A stretch of DNA of 64,000 bases from Acinetobacter oleivorans DR1 (GCF_000196795.1 NC_014259.1:3534001-3598000), one strand, 5' to 3'. Numbered from the stretch's first letter, positions 15,014 through 24,954 are shown. Program-made: numbers and translations. Notes: a model not told the origin generated them from the letters alone.

Positions 15014-17767
15014 TTAACCAGCAATCAAATTCCGCAGTACATAATGCAAAATACCACCCGCTTTAAAGTACTCGACCTCATTTAACGTATCAATTCGACA
15101 TAACACATTAAAGTGGCTGGCGACTCCATTTGGCCCTTTTACATCAACCTCAAGAATTTGATGAGGCTGAATGCCATCAGACAAACCTCGAATTGATATC
15201 ACCTCATGACCAGTTAAGTTGAGCGACTGTCGAGTTTGTCCATCAACAAACTGTAGTGGCAACACGCCCATACCCACCAAGTTTGAACGATGAATACGCT
15301 CAAAGCTCTCAGCAATCACTGCCTTCACACCTAACAAGTTTGTTCCTTTGGCAGCCCAGTCACGTGAAGAACCTGTTCCGTATTCTTTACCAGCAATAAT
15401 CACAAGCGGTGTATGTTCTTGTTGATAACGCATTGCAGCATCATAAATAGCGAGCTTTTCACCACTTGGCACATGAATGGTATTACCACCCTCTTCACCA
15501 CCAAGCATCTCGTTTTTAATACGAATATTGGCAAAGGTCCCGCGCATCATGACCTCATGATTACCGCGTCGAGAACCATAGGAGTTAAAGTCTTTTGGCT
15601 CAACACCTTGCTCTTGTAAATATCGACCTGCCGGACTGTCTTTTTTGATATTACCTGCTGGTGAAATGTGGTCAGTCGTTACTGAGTCACCAAGCACTGC
15701 CAAGATATTTGCTTGTTCAATATTTTTAATTGGTTTTGGTGGTTCACCAATGCCTTCAAAGAATGGCGGATGACGGATATAAGTCGAATCATCAGCCCAT
15801 TCATAAGTTTTACTTTTTGGAATCTGAATTGATTGCCAGCTTTCATCACCATCAAACACCGCAGCATATTCTTTATGAAACATGTCTGTATTTACTTTCT
15901 GCAAGACAACATCAATTTCTGCCTGACTTGGCCAGATATCTTTTAAATAGACAGGTTGTCCATCTTTACCCTCACCAAGAGGCTCTGTTGTCAGGTCGGT
16001 ACGAATATTCCCAACCAAACCATAAGCCACTACAAGAGGCGGTGAAGCTAACCAATTGGTTTTAACTAATGGATGTACTCGTCCTTCAAAGTTACGGTTA
16101 CCAGAAAGTACAGATGCAACATTCAAATCATGGCATTGAATTGCATCTTCGACTGGCTCGGGTAATGGGCCTGAGTTACCAATACAGGTTGTACAACCAT
16201 ATCCCACCAAGTTATAACCCAATTCATCTAAATACGGCGTAAGCCCAGCAGCCAACAAATAATCAGTCACGACCTTAGAACCAGGTGCAAGAGAGCTTTT
16301 CACCCATGGTTTTCGTTGCAAGCCTTTTTCAATGGCTTTTTTAGCAAGTAACCCCGCCGCTAACATCACGCTTGGGTTAGAGGTATTGGTACAAGAGGTA
16401 ATCGCAGAAATAACAACATCACCATGATTTAACGGGTATTCCTGCCCTTCAATCACGCAAGATGGACTTTCATGTTGAATATTTGCTTTTTTTGCCTCTA
16501 CAGCAGTACCACCACCTTCATTTTCTAGACGTTCTTTTGCTTCTTTTGCTGGTTTTAGCGTTAACTCCATGAGTGCATTAAACGCTTTAGGTACTTCTGA
16601 TAACAGCACTCGGTCTTGCGGGCGTTTTGGTCCTGCTAGACTTGCCTGAACCGTAGTCATGTCTAAACTTAAAGTATCTGTAAAAACAGGTTCATCACCA
16701 GCATTTCGCCATAAACCTTGAGCTTTACTATAGGCTTCAACGAGCTCAATACGGTCTTCATGACGGCCTGTCAGTTTCAGATATCCTATAGTCACTTCAT
16801 CTATTGGAAAGAAACCACAGGTTGCACCATATTCTGGTGCCATATTGGCAATGGTTGCACGGTCAGCAAGAGGCAAATCTGCCAAACCATCTCCATAGAA
16901 CTCTACAAATTTACCCACCACACCTTTTTGGCGAAGCATTTGAGTAATAGTGAGCACCAAGTCGGTTGCTGTAATCCCTTCTTGTAATTTACCTGTGAGT
17001 TTAAAACCAATCACCTCAGGAATAAGCATAGAAATAGGTTGGCCGAGCATGGCAGCTTCTGCTTCAATACCACCAACGCCCCAACCCAATACACCTAAAC
17101 CATTAATCATCGTGGTATGCGAGTCTGTACCGACCAAGGTGTCAGGGAAAGCAAAAGTTTGGCCGTTATCTTCACCGAGCCATACTGCTTGAGCTAAATA
17201 TTCTAAATTGACCTGATGGCAAATACCTGTACCCGGAGGCACGACACTAAAGTTATTAAATGCAGATTGTCCCCAACGCAAAAATTGATATCGCTCACCA
17301 TTACGTTGCATTTCAATTTGAACGTTTTCTTCAAAAGCCTGATCATCAGCAAAATGGTCAACCATCACAGAGTGGTCAATAACCAAGTCTACAGGGGATA
17401 AAGGATTAATTTTTTCAGGGTCACCACCCGCTTGTGCCATTGCTGCACGCATGGCAGCCAAGTCAACCACAGCTGGAACACCAGTAAAATCCTGCATTAA
17501 AACCCGTGCAGGTCGGTACTGAATTTCTTGATCTGAACTACGGGTTTTTAACCACTCTGCTAAAGCATGAATGTGTTCCGTTTTAACGCTATGCTGATCT
17601 TCAAACCGTAATAAGTTTTCCAATAATACCTTTAAAGATTTCGGCAGTTTGGCAATATCCCCTAGCGTTTTCTCTGCTTGGGCTAAGCTAAAAATCTGAT
17701 AATTGCTGGAACCTACTGTTAGCGTCTGTAAAGCATTAAAACTATTGATACTGCTATACTTAGCCAT
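15014..17767 (-). CDS. acnA: Aconitate hydratase A
   Basis: A 917-residue AcnA/IRP1-type aconitase, interconverting citrate and isocitrate in the TCA and glyoxylate cycles. The [4Fe-4S] cysteines are in SAITSCTNTSNPS (near residue 458) and GYGCTTCIGNSGPL (near 524-527). TFAFPDTLVGTDSHTTMINGLGVLGWGVGG is the N-terminal signature, and the swivel domain shows GKEYGTGSSRDWAAKGT. A strong GGAGGAT site precedes the ATG. Monocistronic by spacing. Confidence 0.97.
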   Translation of the reverse strand: MAKYSSINSFNALQTLTVGSSNYQIFSLAQAEKTLGDIAKLPKSLKVLLENLLRFEDQHSVKTEHIHALAEWLKTRSSDQEIQYRPARVLMQDFTGVPAVVDLAAMRAAMAQAGGDPEKINPLSPVDLVIDHSVMVDHFADDQAFEENVQIEMQRNGERYQFLRWGQSAFNNFSVVPPGTGICHQVNLEYLAQAVWLGEDNGQTFAFPDTLVGTDSHTTMINGLGVLGWGVGGIEAEAAMLGQPISMLIPEVIGFKLTGKLQEGITATDLVLTITQMLRQKGVVGKFVEFYGDGLADLPLADRATIANMAPEYGATCGFFPIDEVTIGYLKLTGRHEDRIELVEAYSKAQGLWRNAGDEPVFTDTLSLDMTTVQASLAGPKRPQDRVLLSEVPKAFNALMELTLKPAKEAKERLENEGGGTAVEAKKANIQHESPSCVIEGQEYPLNHGDVVISAITSCTNTSNPSVMLAAGLLAKKAIEKGLQRKPWVKSSLAPGSKVVTDYLLAAGLTPYLDELGYNLVGYGCTTCIGNSGPLPEPVEDAIQCHDLNVASVLSGNRNFEGRVHPLVKTNWLASPPLVVAYGLVGNIRTDLTTEPLGEGKDGQPVYLKDIWPSQAEIDVVLQKVNTDMFHKEYAAVFDGDESWQSIQIPKSKTYEWADDSTYIRHPPFFEGIGEPPKPIKNIEQANILAVLGDSVTTDHISPAGNIKKDSPAGRYLQEQGVEPKDFNSYGSRRGNHEVMMRGTFANIRIKNEMLGGEEGGNTIHVPSGEKLAIYDAAMRYQQEHTPLVIIAGKEYGTGSSRDWAAKGTNLLGVKAVIAESFERIHRSNLVGMGVLPLQFVDGQTRQSLNLTGHEVISIRGLSDGIQPHQILEVDVKGPNGVASHFNVLCRIDTLNEVEYFKAGGILHYVLRNLIAG

Positions 17768-17891
17768 TGGGTTATCCTCCCATGTCTGGCAATGTTATTT
17801 TTCACGTTTTTACATGTTGTTTTCTTACTTTAAGCTTCTTTTTTAATCGCTGTGTTTTGTTTTAGTTACTATTTCTAATCTTTGATTTTTA

Positions 17892-18704
17892 TTACGATAA
17901 TTTCAATGCAGAGAGAGAGTTTTTCCACAGCACCTCAGCCAAATCTGACTCTGGCATATTTAAATTTTCAGCCAAACTTTGTAATACATAAGGCAAATTA
18001 ACAGGAGTATTACGAGTACGTTGTTCAGTTGAGGTTTGGCAGCAAAGCGGTGTCATATCTGGGCAATCTGTTTCAATCACCAAGTGCTCGGCACCTATGG
18101 CCTGCACAACAGTATGAAGTTTTTTTGCGTTCGGGTTGGTAATCTGTCCCGTCACACCAATTTTAAAACCAAGCTTAATAAGGCCTTTTGCCTCTTCTAC
18201 TCCACCACTAAATGCATGAGCAATGCCACCCAATTTAAATTTTTGAGCTTTTAATATAGCAAGCACATCACCATGGGCTTTTCGAATGTGGAGTAACACT
18301 GGTTTTTGGAATTGAGTTGCAAGCTCTAACTGATCTGCAAAATATTGTTTTTGTTTAGCATATATATCGGGCTGCTTATGTTCTTTTAAGAAAGTATCTA
18401 AGCCAATTTCACCTACTGCCACACAGTCCTGTTGTTGTAAAATTTGTTCAAGATGAGAAAGATGCTCTGGCCTGTGCTGTTCAATATAAAACGGGTGTAA
18501 GCCTGGTGCTAAATATGAATTTGGCACTTTTTCCCAACTCTTTAACTGATGATGAGTTTGCACCAATTCATCAAAGCGTGACTGCACAAAACCAATTAAG
18601 ACTAATGCATCTACGCCCACTTTTTTGGCATTAAGCGCTAACTGTTGCCGATCTTCATCAAAATCGGCAACATCAAAATGGGTATGGGTATCAAACAAAT
18701 GCAT
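17892..18704 (-). CDS. TatD family metal-dependent hydrolase
   Basis: A 270-residue TatD-type TIM-barrel hydrolase; family members are metal-dependent nucleases. Metal ligands are visible in DTHTHFDVADFD at the N-terminus, GEIGLD, LHIRKAH, GIAHAFSGG and IETDCPDM near the C-terminus. The start ATG overlaps the stop of the upstream lipoprotein gene by one base (TAATG), so translation is probably coupled. It may be TatD or a YcfH/YjjV paralogue; the sequence alone does not decide. Confidence 0.9.
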   Translation of the reverse strand: MHLFDTHTHFDVADFDEDRQQLALNAKKVGVDALVLIGFVQSRFDELVQTHHQLKSWEKVPNSYLAPGLHPFYIEQHRPEHLSHLEQILQQQDCVAVGEIGLDTFLKEHKQPDIYAKQKQYFADQLELATQFQKPVLLHIRKAHGDVLAILKAQKFKLGGIAHAFSGGVEEAKGLIKLGFKIGVTGQITNPNAKKLHTVVQAIGAEHLVIETDCPDMTPLCCQTSTEQRTRNTPVNLPYVLQSLAENLNMPESDLAEVLWKNSLSALKLS

Positions 18705-19648
18705 TAGCCAGCACTTTTTGCAACTGGTGCCGAAGCTGGTTTAGCTTTAGGCTGTGGCAAATACTCTTGTTTCAACACTTCCTGTAATTGATCATACGGA
18801 ATGACTAATCGAGGTAATCCCACCACATATGGTCCAATTTCATATTCACCATATTGAAGAATTAAACCTTGCTCACCCAATAAGAAGTTATCAGATAACT
18901 TAAATGGCCAAGCTTGCTCATATTCACCTACATTATCAGCCAGTTTAGAGTCTGTAACCCAAGTCTTAAAGGCTTCATGGGCTAACTTTTCTAATGCAGT
19001 TTTTTGCTGTGGGCGTAACAAATCTTCAAGCTTGATCTGCTTTTGTTCTTTTAAATCAAAATTATAATAATGCTGTGCAGCAGAACCATGTGCTCCACCT
19101 AAATAGCTACTACTATTCAGTACCACGGTTACAACTTTACCTTGAGCCTGCAAGATTTTAGGTTTCACCAAAAGATTAATTTGATGATTACTACTTAACG
19201 CTTTTAACTCATTGTCCAAACCAATAAATGAATTGGCGTAACGTTGAACCTGCGCATCAAAACTATTTTTTTGCTCTGCACTCGCAACTGCTGAAGCTTC
19301 TGTTTTTTGATCGGCTTGCTTCACTTTAGCATCTGGTTCAGCAATCTCTAAAATTTGACCTAAAGTCTTTAAAATTTGCTGATCTAGAATTTTGTCAATA
19401 AATGGAAAATTACTCTGCAAACGTTCAACTGTGAATTCGGGACAAGTTTTACCATCACAATCAGGTAAAACCACCTTAGTAGGAACTGTTTCACCCTTCA
19501 AAGTCAGCTCTACTGGTTTTTGTTCCTCGACTGCTGGTTTCTGCTGTTCTTGAGAATCCTTAGGATCAGCTTTAGGTTGGCATGCCACCAAAAATATAGC
19601 AGAAGCAAGCAAAGTTAATCGCAGTGAAGCTTTAGAAGATAACATCAT
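18704..19648 (-). CDS. DUF3298-type lipoprotein
   Basis: A 314-residue predicted lipoprotein: signal sequence with lipobox ending FLVAC (Cys23), then a Lys/Glu/Gln-rich linker. The C-terminal domain contains NSSSYLGGAHGSAAQHYYNFDLKEQKQI and KLEDLLRP, the hallmark of DUF3298 (RsiV-like) periplasmic domains. A CDGKTC pair near residues 64-69 could form a disulfide. AAAGG lies upstream of the paired ATG codons. It is next to a shorter paralogue, and couples by overlap to the TatD gene. Function unknown; some DUF3298 proteins bind peptidoglycan-related ligands or lysozyme. Confidence 0.8.
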   Translation of the reverse strand: MMLSSKASLRLTLLASAIFLVACQPKADPKDSQEQQKPAVEEQKPVELTLKGETVPTKVVLPDCDGKTCPEFTVERLQSNFPFIDKILDQQILKTLGQILEIAEPDAKVKQADQKTEASAVASAEQKNSFDAQVQRYANSFIGLDNELKALSSNHQINLLVKPKILQAQGKVVTVVLNSSSYLGGAHGSAAQHYYNFDLKEQKQIKLEDLLRPQQKTALEKLAHEAFKTWVTDSKLADNVGEYEQAWPFKLSDNFLLGEQGLILQYGEYEIGPYVVGLPRLVIPYDQLQEVLKQEYLPQPKAKPASAPVAKSAG

Positions 19649-19736
19649 ATTTTGCCTTTTATTCTAAGGAGATTACACAGTGCCTTTTCTAAGAAATTAG
19701 CGCATATAAATAGAGGTTGCAAATTCTGCTACCATC

Positions 19737-20579
19737 TTAAAACATTTGTTCATAAACCTCGGGTTGTAATATTTTTTTAGTTTGTTCTTTAGATAAATAA
19801 ATATCGAGCTGTGGAGCTTCTTTAGTAATCTGGTTTGCCTGATAATGTAAGCCAACACCTTCACCATCAAAGAACCAATCTGCTTGTCCCCAATATAAAG
19901 TTTTTGGTGCTTCTTTCTTTATGTCAGCAGTCTGCTTTTTTAACCAGTCTTGATAGGCCACCTGCACCATTTGATGCACAGTCGTTTGTTGATCTTTTTG
20001 TAAAACATCTAATAAAGCTAAGCTTTTATGCAGTTTTCGGTCAGCCACGAAAAAGTAATAACGATCTTTAATCGTGAGCTCTTCTTGCTTGGTATCAAGT
20101 CCTAATTGCAATAGAACATATTGGTTGCGCTGTGATGCAATACGCGTATGAAGATGTAATTCATAAGCCCGATTCTTTGAATATTTATCTTGCCATTCAT
20201 CAGACTTTTTAACATAGGCATTAATGGCTTGCTGCAAGCTTAGATCTTTTTTCAAATCAATTTGGTCTTGGATCACTTTAGCCTGATTTTTGGCAATCCA
20301 TTCATTTAGCCATGTATCTTGAGTCTTTATCGTTTGAATATCAACATCAATACAATTTTTCTTCTCACAAAATGGCAAAGCATAATCAGCTTTTACTTGT
20401 TGTAAGTTAAGAAATGGCAGTACTTCAGCTTTTTCTATATGTTGAGTTTGGGTAGACGCTAGTTTTGTTTGAGAAGATGATGAAGGCTGAGTTCTTTTCC
20501 AGACAAAAAGACAAATTGCCAAAATTAATATGATTACTGCAACTACAAGCGCAATAATTGTCTTTCTATTCAAATTCAT
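19737..20579 (-). CDS. Membrane-anchored paralogue of the DUF3298 lipoprotein
   Basis: A 280-residue protein with one N-terminal transmembrane helix (IIALVVAVIILILAICLFVW, residues about 9-28) and a periplasmic remainder. It shares landmarks with its downstream neighbour: LPFCEKKNCIDVDIQTI against LPDCDGKTCPEFTVERL, an Asp-Trp-x-x-x repeat-like core, and a C-terminal block ending in DIYLSKEQTKKIL. It has lost the GGAHG motif, so it looks like a diverged tandem duplicate. The gap to the lipoprotein gene is 88 bases. Function unknown. Confidence 0.72.
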   Translation of the reverse strand: MNLNRKTIIALVVAVIILILAICLFVWKRTQPSSSSQTKLASTQTQHIEKAEVLPFLNLQQVKADYALPFCEKKNCIDVDIQTIKTQDTWLNEWIAKNQAKVIQDQIDLKKDLSLQQAINAYVKKSDEWQDKYSKNRAYELHLHTRIASQRNQYVLLQLGLDTKQEELTIKDRYYFFVADRKLHKSLALLDVLQKDQQTTVHQMVQVAYQDWLKKQTADIKKEAPKTLYWGQADWFFDGEGVGLHYQANQITKEAPQLDIYLSKEQTKKILQPEVYEQMF

Positions 20580-20608
20580 TTCATCATCCTTTCTTATTTT
20601 TCAAAACA

Positions 20609-20633
20609 AAACAGCTTCTATTCGAAGCTGTTT
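20609..20633 (-). terminator. Rho-independent terminator of prfC
   Basis: AAACAGCTTC (20609-20618) and GAAGCTGTTT (20624-20633) are perfect 10-bp arms around a 5-base loop. On the minus strand the stem is followed by TTGTTTTG. It lies just after the prfC stop. Confidence 0.78.
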
Positions 20634-20648
20634 GTCACATTAAAATGA

Positions 20649-22241
20649 TCAGTGTTCACGTGTGTTACGGAACTGAATATCAGGCCAACGCTCTTGCATA
20701 ATCTGCAAGTTCACTCGGCTTGGCGCAAGATAGGTTAAGTGTCCGCCGCCATCGATAGAAAGTTGATCATGTGCTTTCTTCTTAAACTCATTCAGAGTTT
20801 TTTCGTCATCACAGTGAATCCAGCGAACTGTGTTAACACTTACTGGCTCATAAACACAGTCAACCTTATATTCTTCTTTCAAACGATAAGCAACCACATC
20901 GAACTGAAGCACACCTACCGCACCCACAATCAGGTCATTGCTGATTTGTGGCATAAATACCTGAGTCGCCCCTTCTTCCGACAACTCTTTCAAACCTTTT
21001 TGCAATTGTTTTGACTTCAATGGATCTTTTAAACGCACACGACGGAACATCTCTGGCGCAAAGTGAGGAATACCTGTGAAATGTAAATTTTCACCACTGG
21101 TAAAAGTATCACCAATTTGAATTGTGCCATGGTTATGTAAACCAATAATATCGCCTGGCCATGCTTCTTCTAAATGTTCACGCTCACCAGCAAGGAATGT
21201 CAAAGCATCACTAATGCGGACATCTTTACCAAGACGCACGTGGTTCATCTTTAAACCTTTTTCATATTTACCTGAGCAAATACGCATGAAGGCAATACGG
21301 TCACGGTGTTTCGGATCCATGTTGGCTTGAATTTTAAATACAAAACCAGAAAAACCTTCTTCTTTCGCTTCAACCACACGCTCTTGTGTAGGATGTGCTT
21401 TAGGTTCAGGTGCCCAGTCCATAAATGCGTCTAGAACGTGGTCAACACCAAAGTTACCTAATGCCGTACCAAATAGAACCGGAGTTTGTTTACCTTGTAA
21501 AAATAATTCACGGTCTAATGGCTCATTCGCCATTTGCACAAGTTCAAGCGATTCTTCAAAAGATGCCCAAGCCAACTCACCTACTTTTTCACGAATATCT
21601 GCATGATCATAACCATCACGGACTTCAATATCAGTAATCGTTGAACCGAAACCTGCTTTGTAGACATACAATTTATTTTCAATAATGTTGTATACACCAG
21701 CAAAATCACGTCCCATCCCTAATGGCCATGTAATTGGTACACAGCGGATATTGAGGACATTTTCAATTTCATCAAGTAACTCAAGCGGCTCACGAATCTC
21801 ACGGTCCATCTTGTTTACAAATGAAATGATGGGAGTGTCACGCATACGACAAACTTCCATCAATTTGATGGTACGTTCTTCGACACCTTTTGCACCATCA
21901 ATTACCATTAACGCAGAGTCAACTGCAGTTAGGGTACGATAAGTATCTTCCGAGAAGTCTTCATGTCCCGGTGTATCGAGTAAGTTAATCGTGTGACCTT
22001 TATATGGGAACTGCATAACAGACGTGGTAATCGAAATACCACGCTCTTTTTCCATTTCCATCCAGTCAGATGTAGCTGCGCGGTCAGATTTACGGCTTTT
22101 TACCATCCCTGCAACCTGAATTGCTTTACCCCATAACAGTAATTTTTCTGTCATGGTGGTTTTACCGGCATCGGGGTGGGAAATGATGGCAAATGTGCGG
22201 CGTTGAGCAACCTGTGCCGCTAACTCATCTTTAAAACTCAT
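20649..22241 (-). CDS. prfC: Peptide chain release factor 3
   Basis: A 530-residue translational GTPase that recycles RF1/RF2 after termination. G-domain motifs are SHPDAGKTTMTEKLL (G1), ERGISITTSV (G2), DTPGHEDFSEDTYRTL (G3) and NKMDRE (G4); the DFSEDTYR segment distinguishes RF3 from EF-G. The open frame continues upstream to a GTG at 22250, but AGGTG is well spaced before the ATG at 22241, so this start is used. Followed by a terminator. Confidence 0.97.
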   Translation of the reverse strand: MSFKDELAAQVAQRRTFAIISHPDAGKTTMTEKLLLWGKAIQVAGMVKSRKSDRAATSDWMEMEKERGISITTSVMQFPYKGHTINLLDTPGHEDFSEDTYRTLTAVDSALMVIDGAKGVEERTIKLMEVCRMRDTPIISFVNKMDREIREPLELLDEIENVLNIRCVPITWPLGMGRDFAGVYNIIENKLYVYKAGFGSTITDIEVRDGYDHADIREKVGELAWASFEESLELVQMANEPLDRELFLQGKQTPVLFGTALGNFGVDHVLDAFMDWAPEPKAHPTQERVVEAKEEGFSGFVFKIQANMDPKHRDRIAFMRICSGKYEKGLKMNHVRLGKDVRISDALTFLAGEREHLEEAWPGDIIGLHNHGTIQIGDTFTSGENLHFTGIPHFAPEMFRRVRLKDPLKSKQLQKGLKELSEEGATQVFMPQISNDLIVGAVGVLQFDVVAYRLKEEYKVDCVYEPVSVNTVRWIHCDDEKTLNEFKKKAHDQLSIDGGGHLTYLAPSRVNLQIMQERWPDIQFRNTREH

Positions 22242-22424
22242 GAAATACACCTACTGCGGAGATTGCAGTGCCAAAGACCTAAAGTCGATCAGAATAAAAA
22301 TTGGCGTAATTGTAGCAGATTTATAGAAGTGTTTAATGATTGTTGATAAGCCATGAGCTACTCATAAGCTTTTTAGATATTTTTTGAGAATGTGGCTTAG
22401 CATCTTAGAAATTTTATAATTAAA

Positions 22425-22452
22425 AAAGCCCATACAATCGTAGATGGGCTTT
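22425..22452 (-). terminator. Terminator of the HDO-like gene
   Basis: AAAGCCCAT (22425-22433) and ATGGGCTTT (22444-22452) with a 10-base loop. Reading the minus strand, the stem ends in a run of Ts. It lies 21 bases past the stop of the gene at 22474. Confidence 0.85.
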
Positions 22453-22473
22453 CTTCGGGCTTAGCAGAATATC

Positions 22474-23337
22474 TTATGCCAGTTTCTTTTCTTCAATAAA
22501 CTGAACATCGGCAATTTGTGCATCCCAGAACTCATTCCATAACGCACAATATTCAATACATAGCTTAGTTAAGCTTTCATAATCGTCTTTGGTAATTGCT
22601 TGTGCTAACGTGAACCAAAGATCATCTTGATGGTCATCATCAGCAGCTTCAGACGTTTCATCAGTAGATACACCATGCACATGGTAATATCCACCACCTT
22701 CAACATCGATATTCACAAATTTGGTCGCTTGACGTAATGGAGGACTAAAAAGAATAACCTCTTCCTCTGCAACAGCTAGTAACGCGACTACATTGATATA
22801 ACTATCATAAGAAGATTCTAAAAATGATCTAACCTGATCTGAAATTTTTGATGGTTTAAAGTTACGACGATCAAGCTCTGTTAAACCATAATCATTAAGT
22901 AAATCTTCATATAATGGATAATGAGCATATTCAGGATTCCCCAAATAATAATTATCTTTACCTAACCCAGGACGAAAACCAAACTCATCAAGTATATTTA
23001 AACTTAATAATACCCTTGGAAACATTTTAGCTCCGGAATGGAGTTTAGGTTCCAGTTGTTTTGTCAGAAACTGAGCCTTTAATAAAGCATCTGTAAAAAT
23101 TTGTACAATTGCATGACGATATTCTAAATGAATATGGGTCAAACTCTTCTTATCGAGATATCCGTTATTTAATACTTCAATTGCAGGATGTCTAGAAACT
23201 GGTAATTTTGCAATTTTACTTCTTAACTCTTTAAGAAATTGTAAATTCTCTTCCCACTGTTTTGCAGGAATGCTATTTCTCATCCCTTGCAATGCTTTTT
23301 CTCTTGGATTATTAAAGTCTTCAAATTTTTTTGACAT
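22474..23337 (-). CDS. Candidate haem-oxygenase-like (diiron) protein
   Basis: A 287-residue helical protein not confidently assigned. Potential metal ligands fit the haem-oxygenase-like diiron oxidase pattern: Glu-x2-His at 72-75 (HLEYRH), acidic residues at 191-193 (AVAEEEVI), and a His/Asp-rich stretch HVHGVSTDE...DDDHQDDLW at 219-241. Members of this fold fragment amino or fatty acids, or make cofactors. The ATG at 23337 is chosen over 23343 because GAGAA precedes it. It faces a TetR regulator across an AT-rich gap with a palindrome, so it is probably a regulated catabolic or stress gene. Other assignments remain possible. Confidence 0.6.
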   Translation of the reverse strand: MSKKFEDFNNPREKALQGMRNSIPAKQWEENLQFLKELRSKIAKLPVSRHPAIEVLNNGYLDKKSLTHIHLEYRHAIVQIFTDALLKAQFLTKQLEPKLHSGAKMFPRVLLSLNILDEFGFRPGLGKDNYYLGNPEYAHYPLYEDLLNDYGLTELDRRNFKPSKISDQVRSFLESSYDSYINVVALLAVAEEEVILFSPPLRQATKFVNIDVEGGGYYHVHGVSTDETSEAADDDHQDDLWFTLAQAITKDDYESLTKLCIEYCALWNEFWDAQIADVQFIEEKKLA

Positions 23338-23590
23338 AATCATTCTCAGTAAAAAGTTTTTCTTATAGTTAAGTTATAGGGCCTTATTTTTATTCCAATT
23401 TTGCATTCAATTGCTAAAATAAATTCCACAAACCAAAACTTAACAATTTTATATTATGTTTATTAACTCAACAAATCAACGAATTAATTAATAATATTTA
23501 AAAAAAGTAAATTACTGCCAATTAGAGGTAATTTTTATTATTTTCAATAACAAATCAACCTATTGAATAAATATAATTTTTTAAATATCA

Positions 23591-23609
23591 TTAAATAAGA
23601 TTTATTTAA
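23591..23609. promoter_or_regulatory. Palindrome in the divergent promoter region, candidate TetR operator
   Basis: TTAAATAA (23591-23598), centre GAT, TTATTTAA (23602-23609): perfect 8-bp arms. It lies 58 bases upstream of the TetR start in a very AT-rich 329-base divergent region. TetR regulators often bind such dyads near their own gene, but the base composition makes chance plausible. Confidence 0.38.
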
Positions 23610-23666
23610 GCTTTCATACTTTACAATAGCAAAGTTAATCAAAAATATTTTATGACGAGAAAACCG

Positions 23667-24239
23667 ATGTCAAAAAGAGAAACAATTATAACAACAGCCA
23701 CTACCCTCTTTAACCAAAAAAGCTATACCTCTATCGGGGTTGATCGTATTATTGCTGAAGCAAACGTGGCAAAAATGACTTTTTATAAATATTTTTCTTC
23801 TAAAGAAGCCTTAATTGAAGAATGTCTTCATCGAAGAAATTTAGAAGTCCAAACTTCTTTATTTGATAAAGTTAATGATATTGATGATCCATTAATTAAA
23901 CTTAAAAGTATTTTCAACTGGTATGTAGACTGGATCAATACAGATGATTTTAATGGCTGCTTATTTAAGAAAGCGACGATTGAAGTCATGCAATTGTATC
24001 CATCTATTAAATATCAAATTAATAAATATCGAGATTGGATTTACAAATTAGTTTTTTCAACCTTTTCAGAACTAGAAGTTGAGAATAAACAAATTCTTAC
24101 AGGACTCTTTCTTAATATTGTCGATGGCATCATTATTGATGGCACTATAAATAAATCAAAAATCAACTCAGAGAAAACATGGTCTTATATAAATAAAATC
24201 ATTAATTTTGAGAAGGTTCGAGAGTGTGCAACTATTTAA
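23667..24239 (+). CDS. TetR family transcriptional regulator
   Basis: A 190-residue TetR regulator. The N-terminal helix-turn-helix is clear (TTATTLFNQKSYTSIGVDRIIAEANVAKMTFYKYFSSKEALIEECL split across about residues 8-54). The C-terminal ligand domain is variable, with NGCLFKKATIE as in the TetR/AcrR subgroup of Acinetobacter and Pseudomonas. An ATG at 23652 is also in frame, but GAGAAA precedes the ATG at 23667. Codon use is very AT-rich against the neighbours, a possible sign of transfer. Divergent from the candidate diiron protein. Confidence 0.87.
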   Translation: MSKRETIITTATTLFNQKSYTSIGVDRIIAEANVAKMTFYKYFSSKEALIEECLHRRNLEVQTSLFDKVNDIDDPLIKLKSIFNWYVDWINTDDFNGCLFKKATIEVMQLYPSIKYQINKYRDWIYKLVFSTFSELEVENKQILTGLFLNIVDGIIIDGTINKSKINSEKTWSYINKIINFEKVRECATI

Positions 24240-24954
24240 TATATAAATTAATTAATTTTTTATAATTTAATAAAAATAAACAATAATGTTAATTTTGGTG
24301 GAGCATAAAACCCTACTCCACCAAGTTAAACCTGACTCACTCATTTTTACAGTCCTATAAATTTAATGATTTTATTTTTAAAACAAGTATTTCACGTCAA
24401 CCTTAATCAACACACTCTATTTTAAGTCTAATTATTTTATAAACTTAATAAAATCAATAAGAAAATTTTATAATCTTTTTTTTCTAGCTCGAGTTACTTA
24501 TTCATTAACGTAATTTTTCAATGATGATATATATTTTATTTAAATATACTAATAAATTATTACATCTAAATTATTTTATTCTCTATTACAAATAAAAAAG
24601 GTTAACATGTTTCATTTCATAGCATTTATATAAGTATATAAGTTATTAAAATTATTATATAAATTTTACTAACAAACACTTTCAATAGCACACTATAACT
24701 TACTGTGCTTTGGGCTAAAGCTTTTCAATTTCAAAAATTATTAACCATGCAATCCCATCTAAATGAGCATGTAACAAGACACACTCTCTCTTAAACTATA
24801 AATTTATGCTTAACCTTTTATTTGTAACTGAGCAGGCACATATCATCCTTGAGCATATCTTTTTTAAAGATTAGACCTACCTTCATCAGCCGCTTTTTAG
24901 TAGGAAAGTTTGAAAATTAACAAAATAAATTAAAGAAAATTAATATATAAAAGG
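24240..24954. other. 715-base AT-rich non-coding gap with one strong hairpin
   Basis: No convincing gene on either strand. A perfect 9-bp inverted repeat, TTGGTGGAG (24295-24303) / CTCCACCAA (24316-24324), stands out by its GC content. It has a 12-base loop and no T-run, and may end the TetR transcript. The rest is AT-rich with short chance frames only. Confidence 0.45.
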
